A program made the position numbers and the translations under genes. This document shows, one piece after another, positions 44,767 to 58,200 of a DNA stretch of 64,000 bases (the stretch's first letter is position 1; every line of letters starts with the position of its first letter). The DNA comes from Cliona cf. orientalis. Its lineage: Eukaryota > Porifera > Demospongiae > Clionaida > Clionaidae. The DNA lies in contig OZ005706.1 of assembly GCA_963930775.1 (NCBI GenBank), forward strand, positions 4,702,545-4,766,544. The letters are read 5' to 3'. The notes below the pieces were generated by a model. The model did no database searches and was not told the DNA's origin. It saw only the letters and a program-made list of their open reading frames with translations.

Positions 44767-44993
44767 ACGTATAGCCGGAAAATTTGGCGGGGAATTAAAT
44801 TTGGCGATTTGGCGGTCTATATTACAACCGCCAAATTAAAAAAAATCCGCCAAAATTTCCTACTCGCATATATACGTATGGCGATCCCGTACCGAACCGC
44901 CAAATTTAAATCCGCCAATATTCTTGCAATAGCGATTTTGGGCTCAACTGCCAAATTCAGTTAATGCCCGCCAATATTTCTGTCTATACAGTA
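44767..44993. mobile_element. CGTATAGCCGG MITE
   Basis: The ends CGTATAGCCGGAAAATTTGG and CCAATATTTCTGTCTATACA flank interior AAATTTGGCGG repeats. It is absent at the matching place in the paralogous segment (about 47935-47975), which supports insertion. Confidence 0.7.
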
Positions 44994-45066
44994 GGCCTGT
45001 ATCTCAGATTGATATCCAGTGCAATACTGTTGGTTTTGTCGTGGACGGTCACAAATTATTGAAAAT

Positions 45067-45410
45067 TGCAGTGGCGGATCTAGGATTTCTAAAAGGGGGG
45101 TTCTAATATACTGTTGCGCGCGAAGCGCGCGCGAATTTTTTAGAAACCACGCCCACTTTTGGGTAAAACCACGCCCACTTTCGATCGTTTTTGAGACAGT
45201 CTACCAGCTCTTTCAGTCCAATCGATCCGTTTTCGAACAAATTTCTTCTAAAGCAAGCTAAGGTGAGCCATAGCAGCAGTTTTCTTAGTTCTGTAGCCAG
45301 AAAGGGGGGTTCCATTTACCTATCATCAGTATACTTCTTAGTGCTGGGTGTAGCCAAAAGGGGGGTTCCTGTGCACCCCTGGATCCCCCTCTGGATCCGC
45401 CACTGCAAAC
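45067..45410. mobile_element. Element with CAGTGGCGGATC inverted ends
   Basis: Begins GCAGTGGCGGATCTAGGATT and ends ATCCCCCTCTGGATCCGCCACTGC. Interior copies of AAAGGGGGGTTC and ACCACGCCCACTTT are visible. These termini are common in hAT-like elements. Flanks do not show a clear duplication. Confidence 0.6.
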
Positions 45411-47381
45411 TCTGCCAATAAGCAAACCACCTGTAGGTAAGAGGCTTGCTCTGTATGACGAGGAATGGGAATATTTATCAATCCACCAATGAATTATCCA
45501 AACTATAAAGGGCTCAGGGCTTGAATTAATGTTCGACAACCAGATAATTTCCGCGAAGTATTAAATTTGACAGTTTAAACATTACGTTGTCCAGACATAC
45601 TGGTAGTACAAACAGTAGTACACAGGCAATGCACTGAGCTGTCGGTGTGGTCACAGTTTGTAGAGTAAATCTGTTCAGTGATGATATAGCACCACCCAAG
45701 ACTGGCAGGCTTGGGTTATTTTATGTACTTAAAGAAAGCTGTATGTGAGTCCTGGATATGTCTACATGGATTTTTCTTAGTCTTGCTGAGTTTTGATCAC
45801 ATTTATAGGTAAAACAACATTGAGAGAGCACTATAAATGTTGGCAATCTTTTGTCCATCATCAGCAGGAAAGTATGAGTGAACAGGATAAACTTGTACGT
45901 GTCTGGACAAAGTTAGGCTTATACTGACATTTTGACGGTACAAGTGAAAAGTTATCAAGGAGTCTTCTTGCTTGTGTACATGTATGTTATCATACTATTT
46001 GTGCTGTACACATAATATTATATTATTACCGTACCCTTGCGAAAGAGGGCCCATGGGCGGTGCACCTTACATTGGGCCAAGATTGGGGGATGGACCGATA
46101 TTCGAGGTATCAGTATTGCGTTTATACGCGAAAGAGCGCCCAGGTAAGTTACCCACGCTGGCTTCATAATTTGAATAGTAGCTGCGGCTACTATTGATTT
46201 CAGTCTTATTCAAGCACGGTTACCAATCCAGACTGAGAGCAAGGGCGGCCACGATACTTCACCGTGTGTCGTTGAGTGCAGCTGTATTAAGTGGACGTGG
46301 TTATGATCGCTAGCCGTGTACGATCGTTGATTTCTGCTGAAACGTGGCATAAAGCTAGCTAGGCTTAGTTTTACGGCTGTTTAGCATGTTATTTATCGAT
46401 CTTACATAGGATATTCGAAGTTCAGTCCTCATAAACCAGCCATTTGAGCTGCGTTTTCAAGGGCAGCTACACATGGACGCATATTCGAGTAAACACTAGA
46501 CCTTAGCAGGAACTTGTTGGTGCAATAATTGGACCATGCCCCATATGTACTCGCGAGTGCATGCGGATATGCGCGAGCGTGTGAGTAATCGTGCTTGCAC
46601 GTCGAGGGCACCCTTTGCACCCGTGTGTGAACCTCTAGGCCACGCGAGTCACCTCCTCGCTACTCGCACTCGTTTATCAAGCCACCTGTGATTGGTACTG
46701 TACTGTAAACTATGGTTAGGTAGCCCACCCTACCAGTTAGATAGTGCTTCCAGTAGTACTAGTACCCATACCACAGTATAGAGCTTGCTGCCTAGCCCAG
46801 TACACAACTACAGGAAATGAATGGAAAGGAATAGTGGGTGCTAATCTGCATTTGCAATCTGTTCCTACTCTGTTTTTCAAGCGTACTAAAGGTACAGACG
46901 GCAGAAACAGCAACAATTTTTGACGGCTACTGTATGCGCACACACATGCTCATGCATACCATGCATTGTCAGCAAATTTGTTCCATGATCCGTTCACAGG
47001 AAGTGAAATACAAAGTTACCCCTTTTCTCAAATTTGCTCACAACTGGTCCTAATAGGTATCATTAGCCTGAAACGATGCCAATGAAAATGATTGTTTGCC
47101 ATATTTGAGGTTAAAGTTCACATTTACAGACAAATTAGTGAAAAAATTCCCAGCTTTTACGGAAAAAATAACGCATGCGTACATAGTGTGTACCAGGCCC
47201 TTTCTCCTCCTCTATGGACCTGGGTATGAGGCTAGTTTAACAATATTATATCGAAGCTAGGCTCACTATGCACGTGACAGATAGGTTACATGGCATACTG
47301 TCTACAAATTTTTTTAAAGGATCATCACATTTGTGACCGTCCACAAGAAAACCATGCATAATGCGCTGAAAAATGTTTTGA
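45411..47381. other. Intergenic, no gene recognised
   Basis: No recognisable protein. A short fragment at about 47190-47237 (ACCAGGCCCTTTCTCCTCCT, ending GGGTATGAGGCTAG) matches, inverted, the fragment at 27797-27846, so both are pieces of one TAGCCTCGTACCCAGG family. Confidence 0.45.
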
Positions 47382-48010
47382 GTTAAGGCCACCATTACCA
47401 ACAATAACCTTTGAACTATTGCTCCAGCAAATTTGAAGTCTCTAGCCCGTGTAGTCATGGAGATATGAGCAAAAATGTACCCGGATTGCCCGTACTCCGA
47501 GTTTTGCAAAAAAATTGCAATGAACATTGCTACGTACGTTGCACGCGGAAGTCCGTATACTCGCCGTTTATGGTAAATACGTGGCCCCTCCCACAAAGTC
47601 AATCAGCTAGCTGGCTGCCAAAACGCTCGAACGAGAGCAGCAGCCAATGTTTCGATCGAAAAGAACAAGAAGACAAGCGTGTCTAAAGATCATTAGTACA
47701 AAAATTCGAAGAAAGAAGTGACTGGAGAGTTTTTTTCTGTGCAGCTGCCGTGCTTGCCTACCTGCAACTATGGCAACGGCTCCGTATCATGGACGGCCAA
47801 TGTTAGCTACACGGCCGACTTCTTCGAGCCATAACTCAGTAAGTATAGCGTTCTAGAAGCTACGAAGCAGATTTTTGTGTAGAGGAATGATTCCTCTATC
47901 GATCTATACAAAAAGTGAAAATCGATAGTTATCACCATAGATGACTATTTTGGCCTCTATCTCAGATTGATATCCAGCGCATTATGCATGGTTTTCTCGT
48001 GGACGGTCAC
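47382..48010. repeat. Duplicated segment, copy 2 (uninterrupted)
   Basis: Same-orientation paralogue of 43820-45020. Shared blocks include GCTACGTACGTTGCACGCGG, AGTCCGTATACTCGCCGTTT and GTAGAGGAATGATTCCTCTA. It lacks both MITEs and so serves as the empty-site reference. No protein recognised. Confidence 0.7.
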
Positions 48011-49408
48011 ATTTGCGTTACTGAACATGTCAGATACAAATATTGCATCATGGGCGTCAATTTAAATCGCTGGCAGCTCTTATAATATTGTCTTTAGCAT
48101 TCACTCCAATATGATTCCGAGCAAAGCGAGGTCTCTAATTGGGCTCGAGAGTCATAGTATGGCTTCTGGGCGTATCTTTCGCGTGTGTCTAAATTTTCTT
48201 TCTTCAGCCACGTCGCTATGTGTTACTGAGTCAAAAGTTGTGGGTTCCCTCGAGATAGTCATACAAGGCCTACAAACTCTTTCAGCTGCTCACCGGGTTA
48301 ATCAATATTCCCACGGCCAAAAATTATCACATTTTCTTGCTCTAAGTTGTTCATCCTGTCGCTGATGGTAAAGGTGTTGCTAGATGTGGCCTGTCGATTG
48401 GCCTATTCTTGGCTTCATTATTCCAAGATTGATGATAATATATTATAATGGACCTTCTTTTGTTGACTTTTGCACATGCGTGTGCATGACTGCCATATAC
48501 ACAGAGTACAGAGAATGGTTGTAGGGAAAACTCTAAAATTATATATGATAAAAAATAACAGATATTGGCATAGTGATTCGCTGATCATGAGCGAGGACTG
48601 CTACACCCAGAGTAACTCTAGTAATAATAATATTATACTAAAACTTACTGGTTTGGGTTTGGGATCAGGTATCAATACGTTTATGGTTCACTTGTAGTAG
48701 GCACCACCAAAGATAGCTTCACCTGATGTATCGGGCCGAGATCAACGTGACAGACTGAAAAGAAGTTTAATAGCCGCATGCACATTCTAGTATGGAATTC
48801 CAAAGCCCCACATTCCAGCGGTGCTCGAACTCAACCGCATATTTCAGGGCCAACATTCCTATTCCCATTCCCATGCCACGCTCGCAATACGTATCGCTGC
48901 TATAGGTAGCGATTCCGGGCTATTTCTAAATGTGGTAGAAAACATCTCGATGATATAATGAAATGATTTGTTATCCAATTGCGAGTCTAATGGTTATTGT
49001 TTGGTAAAAAATGGTTGAGTAGATCCCGAGATATTCACAGTTTTAGTGATCAAGGTAGGGCAAAATATTCTGCCAAGTTTCTGTAGTAAAAATGGTACAA
49101 CTTTCAAAAATTTTCATCCTAGTTTTCAGGCCATATCTCAGTAACACAGTAGAATTAAGAGATGGTTCTTGCGCCGCCACGCCCACAATCGCTTGCAATA
49201 ACAATAATTGTAATTTTCAATATCTGGGCACTAGTATTTCACCCGAGTCCTATAGTTTTGTATTGGAAGTTTTTCTTGCAGGTACTAGCAACGCTTCAAA
49301 TAATACACTTTTGGTGGTTCTTTGTACTATTTGGCACGAGAAAGTGAATGGTAACTGTTTCCACATGAAAGGAATAAATCGTAAACCACAACGTAATATT
49401 TAAAGATT
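48011..49408. other. Intergenic, no gene recognised
   Basis: Contains short unconvincing open frames and AT-rich DNA. No repeat or protein motif was assigned. Confidence 0.45.
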
Positions 49409-49412
49409 TTAA

Positions 49413-50415
49413 GGTACCATTAAATTGCGTGGGCGTGAGGTGGGGGATATGACACCTAAACCACATCAAAGTCATTAGTGAGGTGCATGTTGTGTAACCA
49501 CGCCCTTTTAATTGCACAGGTCTCAGGGGTGTGGCTGCTAGAGCCGGAAGTGTTCATTTAATATCCTCCATGGACCGGAAGCCGAGCCGGAAGGGAGGGG
49601 CCAGGCCACGCCCAAAACAGCCCCACCCTGTTCCCCAAGGACCACCATTCTCAATCAAGTGCCTACTAACCACCGGATGTCCACCGGAAGCCCACATTCA
49701 ATCCCAATTAAAACACACAGCTTCCTCAAGGCCAAAACACACACAAACACTTGGAGGCCGTTCTGCCACACCGCCCACGCAAGAGCTCACCTCATTTCCT
49801 GTGTGGGCGGAGTAACAACACGTCATCGCAACCACATCCGCTTCAAACCATCGTCAGCTTCCGTCCAGCCGTACAGGCCCCTCGATCGCACCGCCGTACA
49901 GTGCCTCATTAACGGACATGGCCTCACCTTTGACCTCCTGCCACGCCCCCAAAGCCTCCTGGACGGGTTCAAAGGTCACCACCGCATCCGGGACACGCCC
50001 ACCTATCGCCGAGGCCAAGTCCCCGGCCCCGATGTCCAAGCACTGGCCTGTGAAGCCACGCCCAATCGGAAGCAATAAAACCTGCATTAACGCACACGCA
50101 CACACTCCACACAGTGCCAGGAACACGCCCACATGCTTAATTAGGCCTAATTAGCTTTTTTTTTTTTTTAAGTCGTTGCGGTTAATAGTTAAGCAAGAAT
50201 GCTTTGATCTTGCTTTGATGTGGGCAATTACCGGCCTTTTCTTCAGGGGCCACTTCCGGTCGCTAATTACACGCGCATAATCATCCCTGGCCGATTCTGG
50301 ACACGCCCACCTTCGACCAAAAGCACTCGTATGGCCTCTTCGGCCACGCCCCTTCACGATTCGCTAATTGAATTAGCCATTCCTGACGCTCACGCCCACG
50401 CAATTAAATGGTACC
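49413..50415. mobile_element. TTAA-flanked inverted-repeat element, dispersed copy 4
   Basis: A 1003-bp copy of the 19.7-23.3 kb element, again bounded by TTAA (49409-49412, 50416-50419), in unrelated flanking DNA. It differs by scattered substitutions (for example CCTGGACGG for CCTCGCGGG near 49957) and a short insertion near 50190. It confirms the element ends independently of the tandem array. Confidence 0.8.
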
Positions 50416-50419
50416 TTAA

Positions 50420-52263
50420 AGTGGAATTTCCGGTAGAATCATTGCTCCATTCTCCGGGAAACATACATTTTTGGAATCTTCTATCTTTTCTCATTCTGAA
50501 ACACTATTTAAGTATAAAATTTGGTTGGAGTGAGTGCCTGCAAGAAATCGTTTATTATGCCACTTTTCTGTACCATTTTTCCCTATGCAAATGCACGTAT
50601 AAAATTTTGCCGATTTTACAAACTTCCGGAATCACTACTATAGGTAGCAGCGCCGGTGATCGGATCGGAGGAGCCAGTACTGTCTATGTATATATGCATA
50701 AGTTTATGCATGGATCTATTCTATGTACTTGAACGAATGTGAGGCTGGCTCAGATTGGTGCAGGTAGTGTCCACGCATGGATCTAAGGTAAATATGGTGA
50801 ATCTATGTAAATAAGGCCACTTCAACTTAAGCTTTCTACAGTGCTATATACTGTGCACTGTAGATAAGTCTTAAGCGTATCACTTTGTGTGAGCTTTACC
50901 GCTCTTTGTTAGGCTCATAAGGCCAGACCAATTTAATTTGTTGTTGCTCGGATATTGTGAGGTAAAAATTGGAGCGAGCGATCGAAAAAAAAAAAAAGAA
51001 AAAAAAGCAATTAATTGGGTGTGGTTATAGACCACAATCTAATTAAGACAGACTAATGTGACTATCTAGGACCAGGAAATCAAGATAGAATACAAAAACC
51101 ACTCTACTGTACATAAGCTCCACCCAACTTAATTAAATTTTTTTTTTCTGTTTGCCCAAAAATTGGAGCGAATCCGTGCAACAACTTATTTAATTGGTGT
51201 GACCTAATATGACATGCCCAGCAAGCCATGGCAGCCGCTGAACGATGAGCGATTGCCGTGCATGAGCCCAGAAGGAAGGCTAGAAGTAGGCTTGAGAAGA
51301 AAATGTCGAGAATTACACTCTCTGGTCGCTTCTTGGCCACCGTTGTAGGCCTTTCTACCCTCGACACGTTCTTTACGCACGCCCTACCTACAGTGTTTTA
51401 GCACTTATAGTTATAATTAAGCGTATGCTTCCTGCATATTAATTTTTCTTGCTGCCGCGTGTTATAAGCGCATGCGCTTAACAACCAGTTTCTACGATAT
51501 CAGTCTAAATAGTAGCTACTCCTATCAATGAGTCAACTGCTTGGTTTGCACCGAGTATATATACCGGTATTAAATTTGGAAACTCTATTTGCTTGTGTTG
51601 TATGATTATACACATTGTTTGAATCACGGCCAAACTATCAGTCATGCTATATTTTTTGCATCGGCTATGATAATCCAGCAGCATTAATTCCTCGAAACTT
51701 TGGCAGAATACAAGCTCTATGGATTGATGTGCTTGTATATAGCTTGCACCCAATGCATGAGGTACGTCTGCAAACTGGCTCAAAATATAATAATAATTAT
51801 ACCACCTAACTATAATAATAATAATTATTATAGTCATGGTTTTTGAATGGAATGGTCTCAGCTCATCAATCTAAAGGTGTATGAAGATGCAGTGGACTGC
51901 AATGTACGAAACCCTACATCTGATATGCATGCAAGTTGCAATGCAGTAGTTTACTTTACATCAAGTCAGAACACATGGCTTTGCTGCTAACCTTTGATCC
52001 CAATCATTATGAGACTAATGGGCCATACATTGAGATGATAGGTGGTACCTTGGTATGGGCTTGTACACTAACTTGAAGGGAATTGTTAGAAAACAACAAA
52101 ATTAATACAAACGCTATAGTCCATTTCTGTATTAATTTCCAACTCTATTGGCCCTACCAAAGTATTATTATTATAATCCAACACTTCTAATAATAAAAAC
52201 CAGAAACAGTACGTACTGTATTACTATTAACATTATCATAGTGTAAATCATGATGCCGTTGAG
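50420..52263. other. Intergenic with a decayed MITE
   Basis: About 51415-51500 (TTAAGCGTATGCTTCC..., GCGCATGCGCTTAACAACCAG) is a decayed relative of the 26.2 kb MITE. An A-rich run lies at about 50986-51007. Nothing else was recognised between here and the LIPE stop codon. Confidence 0.45.
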
Positions 52264-55200
52264 CTATTTTCTCTTCTTTGAAGAGGCAGGAGTTTCTAGC
52301 TGCAGTTCTTTCCTGAGGTATTCCAGGCAGAGCTTTTGGGCTCCACTGAGGTCAATATTGTTTCCTGCACTGACCATGCAGAGGAAGCCATGAGGAAGGT
52401 GATCCAGAATATTAAGGGTCACTGGTTGATCAATTGACTTGAGCTTATGGGCCATCCCCACAGCATCATCCAGCATGGGATCCAGCGCTGCTCCCTATAT
52501 TATGTACATGTAGGTGCAACAAAGATTTATTAACCGTTGTTAACCCCAACTTCACCATAAAAATCGAAACTAATGACACTCTTGCCATGGTAAAGGAACA
52601 TGATGATACAATGACATTGTCATACACACATGCACATACATACATTCTTGTAACATTTTGACCAATGAGATTGCTCACCGTGACTAGAGTAATTTACCAA
52701 TCATCGGATATCGTCGAATCCCAGACATGCGGTTTTAGATGAGTTTGGTCGGAATCACAGTCATGGTAGGCCATATACTAAAATTATTCCATGCTTCCTA
52801 CAACTTTCTTTAGCTTACAAGTGGAGCTAGCCAGTAGTCATCCTCTATTTGTGTCCGATTCATCGAAAATGATTGGATGGAGTCCCACTGGTGGGCGTGG
52901 CTAAACACGATCGAAATGGTGGACCGGAGCTAGCTGCTAGTGTATGTACCTGTAGCAGCGTTGACCGATTCTGATCATCACCAAGATAGAATATGCAAGC
53001 ATGTCCGAGATTTGAAGCGGAGGTCCGGTTTATAAATTTGTAACACTGTATCTTTGAGCACAATTTGCATGCGTTGCAACAAAGATTGGGACATACAGTT
53101 TGCATCATTTGTTAGCTGACTGGTAGCTCTATCTACTGAGTACTCTATCATTTAAAACCATTGTTATGTCCGAAAGTTATGGGTTGCTTTATAAAAACCA
53201 TCCGGATTTTGATGATCTACTCTATAATAATATAATACACTTCGTCTCCAGGCCTACATGTGTATTCCCTGGCTTTCAACGTTGCATGCAAATCTGGAAA
53301 AGGGCAACCAAAGGCGATCTGCTTCATATGCAGATAAGGAACATGTATGTGTAAACGTGGGTTATGCAACTGGCTAGTGTATCAAGTAGTAACTCAAGGA
53401 GGAATGTACTATGTGCCTAAATCAAAATACATGTTCACTACACTTAAATCATTACTTAACCTAAGAATAACATACTATAATTTTTGTAGATGTATATTAT
53501 TATACTACATGGAAGCCATTAGAGGTAATTACTCACGATAATGTGAGCCGTGGGCAGACCAGTGAGCAGGTCGGCAGGTGCCAGCAGTGGAGACATGTAT
53601 GGGTCCTTGGTGACCTCTGGGTCATGGTATGTCTTTGTCACCTCCATCACTAGAGCCTCTATCTCATCGCTAGAGAGCTTATCACGCTCATCAGGGTCAC
53701 GGTTATGGCGGACGGTCAGCGGCAGGGGCATCTGTGTATGAATTTTAAATCACATACTGAGCAATAGGAAGATGAAAGATCAATGTTTGGTAAGAGGGGT
53801 TCCATTGTATAAAGGGACAAAATTTCTTGTGATGCACAATGTGCATGTGCAAGTATACACGTACATGTAGTATATGACAGTAATGTGCTTGTCTATGTCG
53901 GCACGCCAGCAGATCTACATTATAGTGGCTGCTAACATGGTACTAGGGTATCGAACACAATAATAATATGTGACCGGATTTGAGAAAAGGGGGAACTTCA
54001 CGCATTTCCCGAATTTTGGTTTTAAAACGCTTAAATCTCTGGAACCATAGCAGCTATGAACTTCAAACCTGGTATGAATATTCTTTCATCATCCTACTAT
54101 ACTCGCTGCAAATCGCAGACCTGCCCACTTCCCGTGTGGGCGGGCGAGCGCTCGCGTCGATCACGTTCGAAAATTGCCGTTCTATACCCCTCTTTGGCAG
54201 CTCACCGCTCAGGACAGGAGGCTTGCTCAGGGTTCTAACGTTGGATCTGTGAAGTAGAAGGTCCAAACTGCTAACAAAGCAAGTCTGAAGCCTGTCTCTA
54301 TGCACACCTATTGCAGTCTGTAATAAAATTTTCACATACGTGTACATTGTAGAGGCCACCAGAAGCAGTCAGACGTTGGTTAAGTGCACACCCTCACAGT
54401 GTCAGACCTCACTAATAAGGCTATTCTATTGCATTCGTATGTAAAAACATCCCATATTAATCCCTGGAAACCTTCGAAAATCTACCACTATATACATGTA
54501 CATGTAGCAACAGACATACTGTGCATTAGAACTTACAGTAGTAGATGGTTTATCAGTGGCTGCCGTCGTTGTTTGTGATTGGTCCTCAGTTGCTTCTGAC
54601 TTGATTGAGGTAGCACTAGCTGCCTCCAAACCATCACCATTCATAGTGATGTCTGAAAACTGAGGCAGGCCAAGCTCCACCTCCTGGAATGACTCAACCA
54701 TGCCTACATTAATTTTGTACATGTACGTGTAAGTATGGCTGTATTATACAGTGATGGAAGTTGTATACTATACCAAATAGACAGTGTACCCATAAGGTGA
54801 TAATTTAATTTTCAGTATTAATTTTACATTTCTGACATAAACAAAACCTTGCACGTAGTAAATTTTGCGATTTATATACAGAAATGGTATAGAACCACCA
54901 AACTCTACATAATTAATACACGTTAGCTGCTATAAAACTTTGCACTTTTGAGCCTAGCTACATGTACATGACGAGCTTTGCCAATACAGTCTATTATAGT
55001 AAAGGTCGCCACACAGGTGGTGAAAATGTTTTCTCCTGGAGAAAATTTCTGGCCATAATTCATTTATGGCTTATGATGTACATGTAGTTGCTGTGTTGAA
55101 CCCAACAAATCATAGGATACCACTGATCTCAGTCATTGCTCAATGGGGATCCGGAGGGATTACTATCATCAAAAGTTGGTATAATTATTATACCAATTTA

Positions 55201-58200
55201 ATATGGAAGTGAAAAAATTAATGATGACACAGCAGTTTCGCTCAAGCATATGATCATTGCGTATGCCCTGATTTGAGATGATTTTATATGAGCTGATGAT
55301 GTAATCATGTAATATGAGCAGGGGTACCACCTTATAAGGAAAGTGCAATTGAAAAAATTAATGATGGTAGAGAACGGACTTCATCATGATGTCACACTAG
55401 TGTATGGCTTTCATGTGTGTGCTAGCTAGCATCCACTGGACAAAAACCTTAATAAATTTTGAAAATGACATAACTAGTTGGTGAAGAACATGACCGGTCA
55501 TCCTCCGGTCAAGACTAGCAGGGAAACATTATCAGCACACACCTATGCATCAGTAGGGCAGCATCACTGCAGCTACCATGGCAATTGAAGGGTTAACAAA
55601 ATAATGACTAAGCAGCAGAGGGATGAAGCTAGAGGCCATACAGTGGAGGAACAGCCATCAGGCACAAGATGGATCTAGCTACTATAAAAAGAGGCTTTCT
55701 AGTCCCAACAACCCATCATACTCTCAAGAGGCAATATCACCTCCAGCAACAACTACAAGAAGATATATTCACTCAAGATGAAGGTAGCTATGCTCAGTAT
55801 AGCAGCTGTGGCAGTCATTCTACTAGCCACCTCCTCTCAAGCTGCAAGGGTATGTATTCTTATTGTATACGCTTACTGTAGAGAGGAAGTCATGTACTTT
55901 ATTGAGATTTGTCCATTACACAGACAATGGACCCAGTGTGCACCTGTCCAACCAACTACTTTCTCAACAGCCACAGGAAGTGTGAGTGTGCATTTACCCC
56001 AGCAAACCCTTGTACCCATGGCAAATCATGGAACCGCCAAATCTGCCAGTGCCAGCAGCAGGGCTGCAATAGGTGGTGCCTTCCTCGCCAGATCCTCAAC
56101 CTCAATACATGCACTTGTGAGTGCCCACCATGCCCGCCAGGTCAAATTAGGAATGTGGACTGCACTTGTGGCATTCTCCCTGTTTTGGGCCCCCTTGAGT
56201 AGGAGAGGGCTGTGCCACAGGGGCCAGTTTAGGGAAGAACAGCTAGCTAGTACAATTTATATATACATGTCAGTGCTCCAAGTAATTTTTGAAAGTGCAA
56301 GGACACAATGTCTTTCCATATCAAAAACGGACTGACATCCACAATAAATGATCAGACAATGACATAATAATAAGTATTTCCGGGGTGGCTTATCAAAGTC
56401 CTCACTAGTGCTGAAAGTACCAGCGTCTGTCTCTTCAAAACTTCTTTTTCTATACAACACTAAAATATTAATACAAATGGCAATAGTCTACAGTAAGAGT
56501 GCATGCATACAATCAGGTGACTTGAAATACTGTACACTCGCAGTAGTCTGCATTCCATATGCATACAATCAGCTGACTGTACTCAAGTCCAGTATAGTGC
56601 AGTGCAGGCATACAATCAGGTGAGCGTTAACTTGACAGGACATTATGTCAGCCTAAGTTGATAATAGTCTGACATAGTTAAAAATTGACCGGAAAATGTC
56701 CGGTGTCTGACTGTTAATTTGAGCACTGCATGTACTCTTTTACCCACGATGATTAATGCTGACTGTTTTAAGCAATTGTAGATTATTTGCTAGTGATCAA
56801 TAATATTATATTACACACTCTTGAATAACAATGCTTAATCTACTGAGGAATGCATGTGCAAAATTGGAAAAGTTGTCCAAAATTTTGCACAATTACACAG
56901 ATAATGGACACAGACCCTACTATCATGTATATTATATATACCGTAGAATCCCGCGATTACGCCCCCCTTTGTGCATGTTAGGATTGGGCAAAAGTGGGTA
57001 GGGGGCTTATACGCGGGATCCTAACATTTCCGTGTGACGACCATTACCGACCGCCGAATATCACGTGGGCGCGTGATCTCTGTACTTTCTCTGGCTGTTT
57101 GGTGGGCAAAACTCGAGAAAAACGACAAAGTAAGGCATATTGTGACACAAATAGCTAGTTTGCTAGCTGTAGCTACTGTTTTTATTGACTTATGGACCCC
57201 ATTTAACAGTCAGGGAGGGGGGGCTTATACGCGAGACAAAACTACCTATGCAGGAACTTGAGCTAAAAATGCAGGGGGGGCTTATGCGCGAGGGGGGGCG
57301 TAATCGCGGGATTCTACGGTACATGTAATTGCGAGGAGTAAGTACATTTACAATGTACATATACAGTAGATATACATGTACATTGCATGTATACTGTTAT
57401 GATAGGTTGAATACTAATCGTAACAGTGATAATACTCAGGGGGTAAATGCCCCACACCCCCCCCCCACCACAAACCAAGCTGTGCATCACTGCGTATACA
57501 TGTACATGTACATACACATGCATATACCAAGGTCTTACCATTAGTGCCTTGTTCATCTGCCTCTGAGCTGGTGTTGGTTGCATACTTGAGGCTGGCTGTA
57601 CTGGGAGGGGGAGGGGGGCGTGGCGGAGCCCTGCCACTGGACTTTGAACCATCAGTTGAGTTAGAACGGCGGCGGTTGCCACGGCGACTCAACCTCCTGA
57701 ACAGTGTAGTAAAGTCGTTAACATACATGTATCAATGCAACTAGGGACAGCATAAACACAAGCTAGAAATATATAATCATACAATCATTGTCATGTACAT
57801 GCAATTGATATCATACCAGAAAATTGCTGCATGGATACTTTGGGGTGTACATACAATGTACATGTAGCGATTATGTCATCCATTTGTTCATCATGTACAT
57901 GCACATGTTGATATAGCTTGTGAGACTAAAGAATAATGTTTTGAAAGGTAGAAGAAGCACACTCAGAGAGAATGTTTATGTGTACTGTACATGTACACAT
58001 GAAGCTTCTATGATTTCAAATAAATAAGCACTTTTCAGGAATAGCAATAAGTGCATGGTCCCTCACACCAGATCCCATCACATAAATGTATTACTAATAA
58101 TTACCCCAAGGGGTAAGGTGATCAGTTGTGTCGTTGTCGTTGTCGTTGTCGTGGACACAAAAATCGACTGATCTCAATATACATCTAGGCGCCTGAGCGA

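Noticed and set aside
48111-48365. 84-codon open frame near the duplicated segment
   Set aside because: No similarity I can recognise, no conservation in the window and no signal or domain features.
51505-51837. 110-codon minus-strand open frame
   Set aside because: Composition follows AT-rich repeats (poly-Ile start); no domain and no splice context.
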